From assembly GCA_003232155.1 (NCBI GenBank), contig QILY01000122.1:1-9891 (forward strand): a DNA stretch of 9,891 nucleotides, in the 5' to 3' direction. Under the pieces are notes generated by a model. The model saw only the letters and a list, made by a program, of their open reading frames with translations. It was not told the DNA's origin and ran no database searches. The translations under genes were made by a program, and so were the position numbers. Of the stretch, positions 5,949-9,891 are shown piece by piece. The DNA is from Maribacter sp. (GTDB lineage Bacteria > Bacteroidota > Bacteroidia > Flavobacteriales > Flavobacteriaceae). Numbering within the stretch: position 1 is the stretch's first letter; each line of letters starts with the position of its first letter.

Positions 5949-7547
5949 TTATCTGGTAAACAAATTTACCGTTACTGAGGCCAGTTCGGAATTTGGGAAT
6001 TTTTGACCCAAACGTTTGTCTGGATGTAGTCCTGCTTTTGCCAACATGTTACTAAAAACCGGTACTTCAAGAATATACTGGTCGGAGAAGCCGTGTGTGG
6101 CATCATAGGCCGTAACGGCTGTTTTACCAATGTGTTGTGCTGTAATTTCTGGTGGAACGGTATGTAATTCAATAACGAGTAAGCCAAATTTAGATACATA
6201 AGGCGCCCAACGTTCAAAATGTTCCAGAAGCGAGTCTTCCACTAGGTGATTTGGAATACGTTCCCCTTCATAAGCATAAGCTCCCGTAGAGTCACTAACG
6301 CGGGCTTCCGTTTGAGGTTGAGGCGCTTTCCAGATTCGGTTATGATCCAGAAACGAGCGTACGTTAAGCAATTCACCTAAGGCTACACCGTAATTTTTAT
6401 CCAGATCCTTCGCCAGTCGTTCAGGATCGCCTATATCTCCCCAGACCACTTTTGCCCATATTTCTGCCTGTACCAGATTGTCTTTGGTAATCTGTAAAGC
6501 AGCGGCATTATAATCGGCACCCACCAGAATAAGTGGGTGTTCGTCCAGCATCGTACCCCGTAGCGTTTGTTTTTCGATCACATTAAAAAGGTGGGTCAAA
6601 AAAGCACCGTTTCCACAACCCATATCCAGTATTCCTTTGGGTTGCTCTTCTATGGGTTTATTAAAGAGATGAATGATAATTTCATCAACTACCTTAAAAT
6701 AGCTAGAATGTGCACCACCACTTCCCCAGACATTCATCGCACGATCTACATGCCCTTCTTTATTTCCATCACCCGCATCTTTTGCTGCCGTAGGGTTTCC
6801 AAAAAGTAATTCGTCCATTTTACGTAGCGTAGGGATATAAGAAACCGTAACCCCATAGGCACTTGCACGTTTGGCATAAAAGAGGCCTTTTTCTGTAAAC
6901 TGGTAGGTTCCATTAGTAGCTGTAAAGAATTCAAAATAACTTAAGATATCCAGTACACGCTTAAAGTTTTCGGCATTCTGGTGAAATTCTTCTGGCTTAA
7001 AACTCGCCTGCATAAAGTACTTGTGGAACATTCCACCCATCGCTAAATACACTAGCGTAGGGCCTAAAATGACCCCTTCGATATGTTTAAGGATTTGCTC
7101 CTGAATGCTATTTTTAAGCACATCATCTGTAGCCGTAAGGCCGTAGTTGTTTTTAAAGGTCTTAAAAACCCCTTCCAGCATACGGAAAGGTCCTGTTCCA
7201 AATTTTTCAGAGTACTTCTGTAAGTTGACAACCTCTTCATACAATGGAAATAAAGCAAATGCAATCGCACTGGAATCATTCAAGGTATAGGTAATATCAG
7301 AACCGTCAGTAGCAATGCTTTGTTCCAACCATCCCTGCGAGCATAACATTCGTAAGGCCACATTAAGATAACCCTCATTTGCCGTAAAGCCTGCCGTAAG
7401 TTCAGAAAGCCTACAGGATTGTTGTTCCAGTAAATATGCGGTAACTCCTTTAATATGCAATGCATAGGCTGCCGGAGCAGTGACAATACCATCTAGATGT
7501 CTGAATAAATCAGAACGATATAGGTTATAATCTTTCTTTGTAGTCAT
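5949..7547 (-). CDS. Class I SAM-dependent methyltransferase, AprA-related type
   Basis: The 532-residue product has two winged-helix-like regions and a C-terminal Rossmann methyltransferase domain. Residues about 30-90 (GVTAYLLEQQ, LSELTAGF, LRMLCSQGWLEQS) and about 190-245 (FKRVLDILSYFEFF, YQFTEKGLFYAKRA) resemble the dimerisation or winged-helix modules of small-molecule methyltransferases. SAM-binding motif I is ILDMGCGNGAF (306-316), the acidic turn is GADYN (343-347), and VVWGDIGDP (367-375) and LLVIELHTVPP (456-466) follow. This arrangement resembles proteins annotated as AprA-related, named for a polyketide-starter methyltransferase of apratoxin synthesis; that match is from memory and the substrate is unknown. 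The gene is GC-richer (about 42-45% in sampled lines) than lspA or the flanking genes (about 35%), hinting at separate origin. Its ATG overlaps, as ATGA, the stop of a truncated upstream frame. Confidence 0.85.
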   Translation of the reverse strand: MTTKKDYNLYRSDLFRHLDGIVTAPAAYALHIKGVTAYLLEQQSCRLSELTAGFTANEGYLNVALRMLCSQGWLEQSIATDGSDITYTLNDSSAIAFALFPLYEEVVNLQKYSEKFGTGPFRMLEGVFKTFKNNYGLTATDDVLKNSIQEQILKHIEGVILGPTLVYLAMGGMFHKYFMQASFKPEEFHQNAENFKRVLDILSYFEFFTATNGTYQFTEKGLFYAKRASAYGVTVSYIPTLRKMDELLFGNPTAAKDAGDGNKEGHVDRAMNVWGSGGAHSSYFKVVDEIIIHLFNKPIEEQPKGILDMGCGNGAFLTHLFNVIEKQTLRGTMLDEHPLILVGADYNAAALQITKDNLVQAEIWAKVVWGDIGDPERLAKDLDKNYGVALGELLNVRSFLDHNRIWKAPQPQTEARVSDSTGAYAYEGERIPNHLVEDSLLEHFERWAPYVSKFGLLVIELHTVPPEITAQHIGKTAVTAYDATHGFSDQYILEVPVFSNMLAKAGLHPDKRLGQKFPNSELASVTVNLFTR

Positions 7548-7690
7548 ATGATATACGATTCAATCATTGCAAAAAATAAATAATTCCCAAACACCAGCTT
7601 GGTCGTAGGTTCTTTTTCAATTTGCGTTTCTTTTTTACCAAATATTTTTTTTAAAAACCCAGATTCTAATTTTAGTTCATTTGTATGGTT
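7544..7690 (-). pseudogene. C-terminal stub of a gene once coupled to the methyltransferase
   Basis: On the minus strand a frame ending in TGA at 7544-7546 overlaps the methyltransferase ATG (7545-7547) as ATGA, the classic coupled arrangement. It reads back through protein-like sequence: NELKLESGFLKK, then IFGKKETQIEKEPTTKLVFG, then NYLFFAMIESYII. The frame closes at a TAA at 7706-7708 with no ATG or other good start ahead of this segment. It looks protein-like until about 7690, where the repeat-like DNA begins. I infer the last ~48 residues of a gene whose body was removed or replaced by the adjacent non-coding block. The family is not recognised. A very short intact gene with an unusual start cannot be excluded. 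Confidence 0.55.
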
Positions 7691-8126
7691 ACATACAACG
7701 CAGCGTTATGAGTAGTCAGCTGAATTTTATGGAAATATAGTGAAAACTTTTTTTGATTTTTATGGTATTAGGAATAAAATTCCGCAGTTCAGATTGCATA
7801 TGTTGTATTGCTAAGCCGTCGCGGCGTAGTTGACGAAAATTCTCTTATCCTACGGATTTTGCAATCTACCATAGCGCTACAATAATCTTGCATTTCCCGA
7901 TGGGCGGGAATCGAGTACAACGAGATGTATTGGGTCGTCGCAGGCGAATGCAACATCATTGTGTTAGTGGTATGGTTTCGTTGTATAAAAATTCGCCAGG
8001 ATTTTTCCTGATTAAGAAACGTAAGATAGTAAAAGTGGGAGGAATTTCTGGGAGAAAATTCAGAAGCAATGAATTATACACATCTTTGTTGGCAACTGGC
8101 TTTATCGTTAGTGCCATTTTATATTG
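7691..8126. other. Gene-free stretch, possible dispersed intergenic repeat
   Basis: No convincing gene lies here. A plus-strand frame at 7888-8130 (80 codons) is Arg-rich, has no recognisable domain and overlaps the end of the DUF2306 gene. Structural features are an inverted pair GAATTTTAT (7722-7730) and ATAAAATTC (7774-7782), a GC-rich palindromic patch around 7812-7826 (GCCGTCGCGGCG), and GTTGGCAAC at 8088-8096. The mix of GTTGGCAAC with an inverted GAATTTTAT pair recalls long intergenic repeats common in Flavobacteriaceae; this is recollection, not a search. Confidence 0.45.
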
Positions 8127-8759
8127 TTAAACTTTACTCGAAATCAGCTTGGATTTGGTGTTGTTTTTCTTTCTTGTGATGAAATATGCAATACTAATAT
8201 TTGGCACCCAACATAACCAAGCAGTTATTCTGTAAGCTCCAGTAAATTCACCCATTACACTAGTCAATATAGGAAGCCAAATCCTTAAGGTTACTGCAGC
8301 AAAGCAAGCAGCAAAGCTGAAAATCATAAATTTTTCGTGTAATTCAACATTTCCTTTTTTAATTGCTTTGAAACCTAAAATAGTTGTGCCCAACCATATT
8401 ATTCCCAACGTGAAAAACCCAAGTACACTGATAATTCCACCAGTTGCGTATAATGCAATAAAAAGCCCACAAATGCCACTTATTAAAACAGAAACCAGAT
8501 ATGTCTTTCCAATTGTTCTATGTAATTTAATATTCTTTCTTCTCAATTTATGACTAAACTGTAACCATCCGATTAATAATGCAAGTCCACCGAGAACTAT
8601 ATGTCCATAAAATGCAATATTCCATAGATTGTCACTTAAAAGTTCTGCTGACTTTGATGACAATAGTCCAAATTTTCTGTCAATCATAAAATATATAATT
8701 GGGTATAGTCCAACGAGCGTGGATAAAATTCCTACTGTAATCCAAGAAGCTTTTTTCAT
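8127..8759 (-). CDS. DUF2306-type integral membrane protein
   Basis: The 210-residue protein has about six hydrophobic segments (near 6-26, 49-67, 84-104, 111-131, 145-165 and 178-195). Its conserved polar positions match DUF2306: HIVLGGLALLIGWLQF (53-68), KLHRTIGKTYL (78-88), HEKFMIFSFAACFAAVTLRI (141-160, end of motif extends to WLP) and WLCWVPN (181-187). H53, H80 and H141 lie at membrane ends, a pattern reminiscent of haem-binding or electron-transfer membrane proteins, but no function is established for this family as far as I know. The start is ATG at 8757-8759, with MITE-like DNA beginning 40 bp upstream, so the native promoter is either within that short gap or supplied by the element. 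It is probably transcribed alone. Confidence 0.88.
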   Translation of the reverse strand: MKKASWITVGILSTLVGLYPIIYFMIDRKFGLLSSKSAELLSDNLWNIAFYGHIVLGGLALLIGWLQFSHKLRRKNIKLHRTIGKTYLVSVLISGICGLFIALYATGGIISVLGFFTLGIIWLGTTILGFKAIKKGNVELHEKFMIFSFAACFAAVTLRIWLPILTSVMGEFTGAYRITAWLCWVPNISIAYFITRKKNNTKSKLISSKV

Positions 8760-8868
8760 TTTTCAAATAGTTTTTCTATTTATAGGTAAAAGTCATTGAA
8801 CTCGTTTAAACTTTTTGTTTGGAACCGAAAATATTCGCTTTTGTGCTCATATGAAGTCATTTTTTATT

Positions 8869-8883
8869 AGCATAGCATAGCAT
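8869..8883. repeat. AGCAT tandem at the centre of the third MITE
   Basis: Three perfect AGCAT units followed by a partial AGCTA form a 20-bp tract at the predicted loop of the palindromic element. It probably arose by slippage at the hairpin tip. Confidence 0.7.
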
Positions 8884-8939
8884 AGCTAAGGTAGTCAAAA
8901 ATGGCAAAATATGAGTGCAAAATGGAATATTTGCAGGTA

Positions 8940-8959
8940 CCTGCCTGCCGTCAGGCAGG
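8940..8959. repeat. CCTGCC-type hairpin 3, inserted in one MITE arm
   Basis: CCTGCCTG (8940-8947) pairs perfectly with CAGGCAGG (8952-8959) across the four-base loop CCGT. It is absent from the matching place in the left arm of the surrounding palindrome, so it looks like a discrete 20-bp insertion. Confidence 0.85.
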
Positions 8960-9025
8960 AAAGAAAAAGTTTAAACGAGTTATTAAAAGTTACAGTATTT
9001 TGTTTTTTACTCGTTTTCTCTGTTT

Positions 9026-9034
9026 GTTGCCAAC
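9026..9034. repeat. GTTGCCAAC motif, one of three copies in the window
   Basis: GTTGCCAAC occurs here and at 4265-4273, and in inverse orientation at 8088-8096. All three are intergenic. The copies at 8088 and 9026 face each other across the DUF2306 gene. It may mark the edges of decayed intergenic repeats. Confidence 0.4.
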
Positions 9035-9078
9035 GTTTAGTATAAGAATTCCTATACATTGCTAGGACAAGTTTATTT

Positions 9079-9891
9079 TCATTCGGTCAGATAATTTTTT
9101 ACATTTCTGCGGTAACTATAATAAGATGATGAGCATCTCCCAATCCGTACAATCATTTGAATTTTTTCTTCATTATTAATCTTAGTCAATGTATTCAATT
9201 CGTTATGAACTGTTTTCATTTCATCATATTCTTGAGTGGCTTGACTATAAGGATGAGCGTATAAATTCAATGATGTTGTTACTAAATTGAATTTTATATA
9301 ATCACGACCTGTTTTTACCCAATCAATAAAATTATTTTGTTCTGTTTTCCATAAAATGATACCTTTTGTACTTTCTATACCTTTTGACAGACTTTTTAAT
9401 CCCAGATTAATTGATTTTTCACTATGCCATTTTTCCTTATTTCCATTATCAAGTGACTTTTCTGCTAACCATTTCATAATCCCTTTGAAACCCATTTGAG
9501 GGATGCTAATCCCATCTCTTTTTTCTGCTCGTTCTTTTTCTGAATACCTGAACAAATGCCTTGTTTCTTCATTAGTTTTATATGTTTTGGATTCAATCTC
9601 AAATCCTCTGTAAAAGATGTCAAAATAAGGTTTCATTTCTTGTTCCTTATTTATAAAAGTCATTTGCGAATGTGTTTCATCAATCAGTTTCTCAATGTTA
9701 TTGAATTCATTTTGAGTAATAATGTCCCCCTTATACTCCCTTCTATTGGTTTGTCTTTTGTAAATTTGTTTTGCAAGAAAATGTTCCGATATGTCTTTTT
9801 TTATCAGACTAATTTTTGCTACAGGCTTTATACCAAAATCACTTGGTGAATTGTAACCTTCAGGAAAATATTCAACCTTGGTTTCATACCC
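9079..9891 (-). CDS. Acg/nitroreductase-family FMN-binding oxidoreductase, N-terminus beyond window
   Basis: The minus-strand frame is open from the window edge at 9891 to TGA at 9079-9081, giving 270 residues. The Met at 9661-9663 is internal. Upstream of it the frame continues with family-like sequence (YFPEGYNSPSDFGIKPVAKI and IYKRQTNRREYKGD). The TNRREY motif, the later NLVTTSLNLYAHPYSQATQE block and the closing MIVRIGRC then YYSYRRNVKNYL resemble the C-terminal two thirds of Acg-type nitroreductase-fold proteins, which bind FMN. Typical family members have another 50 to 100 residues at the N-terminus, including flavin-binding positions, so activity cannot be judged. AT-rich base use matches the surroundings. 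The role is not known; some relatives are stress-linked flavin-binding proteins rather than active reductases. Confidence 0.78.
   Translation of the reverse strand, partial: GYETKVEYFPEGYNSPSDFGIKPVAKISLIKKDISEHFLAKQIYKRQTNRREYKGDIITQNEFNNIEKLIDETHSQMTFINKEQEMKPYFDIFYRGFEIESKTYKTNEETRHLFRYSEKERAEKRDGISIPQMGFKGIMKWLAEKSLDNGNKEKWHSEKSINLGLKSLSKGIESTKGIILWKTEQNNFIDWVKTGRDYIKFNLVTTSLNLYAHPYSQATQEYDEMKTVHNELNTLTKINNEEKIQMIVRIGRCSSSYYSYRRNVKNYLTE

Larger units (their letters stand above)
8799..8981. mobile_element. MITE-like long imperfect palindrome
   Basis: AACTCGTTTAAACTTTTT (8799-8816) is perfectly inverted at 8964-8981 (18 of 18). The similarity resumes inward over about 45 more bases: AAATATTC, TTTTG, CTCATAT and CATTTTT occur in order in both arms. 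The tip of the fold is the AGCAT tandem near 8869-8888. The right arm alone contains a CCTGCC palindrome at 8940-8959; removing it brings the arms back into register. There is no coding frame and no clear target duplication, though ATT occurs just outside both ends. It fills most of the 319-bp gap between the DUF2306 and flavoprotein genes. A single GTTGCCAAC at 9026-9034 is the only other notable item there. Confidence 0.75.

Noticed and set aside
7888..8130. 80-codon plus-strand frame in the gene-free stretch
   Set aside because: The product is Arg/Lys-rich without domain or strand pattern, has no start context, and runs into the end of the DUF2306 gene on the other strand. It is more likely chance reading through repeat DNA.
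7690..9034. Integron cassette flanked by attC-like sites
   Set aside because: GTTGGCAAC/GTTGCCAAC and CAACGCAGCGTTATG superficially recall attC cores, but none fits RYYYAAC or GTTRRRY at the needed positions, and no integrase is seen.

Overview
The window looks like a chromosomal segment from a marine or soil Flavobacteriaceae-type Bacteroidetes. The evidence is low GC, weak or absent Shine-Dalgarno sequences with several TTG/GTG starts, a TAnnTTTG-type -7 promoter element, a secreted protein whose signal peptide ends in SAQ, and many short palindromic repeats between genes. No tRNA, rRNA, CRISPR array or intact transposase is visible.

Layout. Bases 1-1113 hold the end of a helical-repeat protein of unknown role (+). 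It converges on a minus-strand housekeeping run read panB -> lspA -> RluA-type pseudouridine synthase (3526-1468), covering pantothenate synthesis, lipoprotein signal peptide cleavage and RNA pseudouridylation. Divergent from panB is a small secreted NTF2-like protein (3676-4131, +). A PiT-type phosphate permease (4407-5528, -) stands alone between two related direct repeats. Next come a 532-residue methyltransferase resembling the AprA-related group (5949-7547, -) and, overlapping its start by ATGA, the C-terminal stub of a lost upstream gene. A gene-free stretch of about 440 bp separates this from a six-helix DUF2306 membrane protein (8127-8759, -). The right edge carries most of an Acg/nitroreductase-like flavoprotein (9079-9891, -) whose N-terminus lies outside the window.

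The intergenic DNA is the most unusual part. Three unrelated MITE-like elements with long imperfect terminal inverted repeats lie at 1234-1467, 5589-5776 and 8799-8981. The first is bounded by TTAA on both sides, one copy supplying the stop codon of the pseudouridine synthase. CCTGCC-type hairpins recur inside two of these elements, and in the third element one sits as a clean 20-bp insertion in a single arm. Three further gaps carry repeats phased at exactly seven bases (ACCATCA x5, GTTTCAR x2, and about ten units of GTGAWRA).

Functionally, only panB-lspA-rlu is a convincing transcription unit, and lspA and rlu overlap as TAGTG. The methyltransferase was probably the second gene of a pair or operon that has lost its upstream member. 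No clear new defence or secretion system is present. The best candidates for undescribed biology are the nested palindromes, the heptamer arrays and the orphaned methyltransferase.
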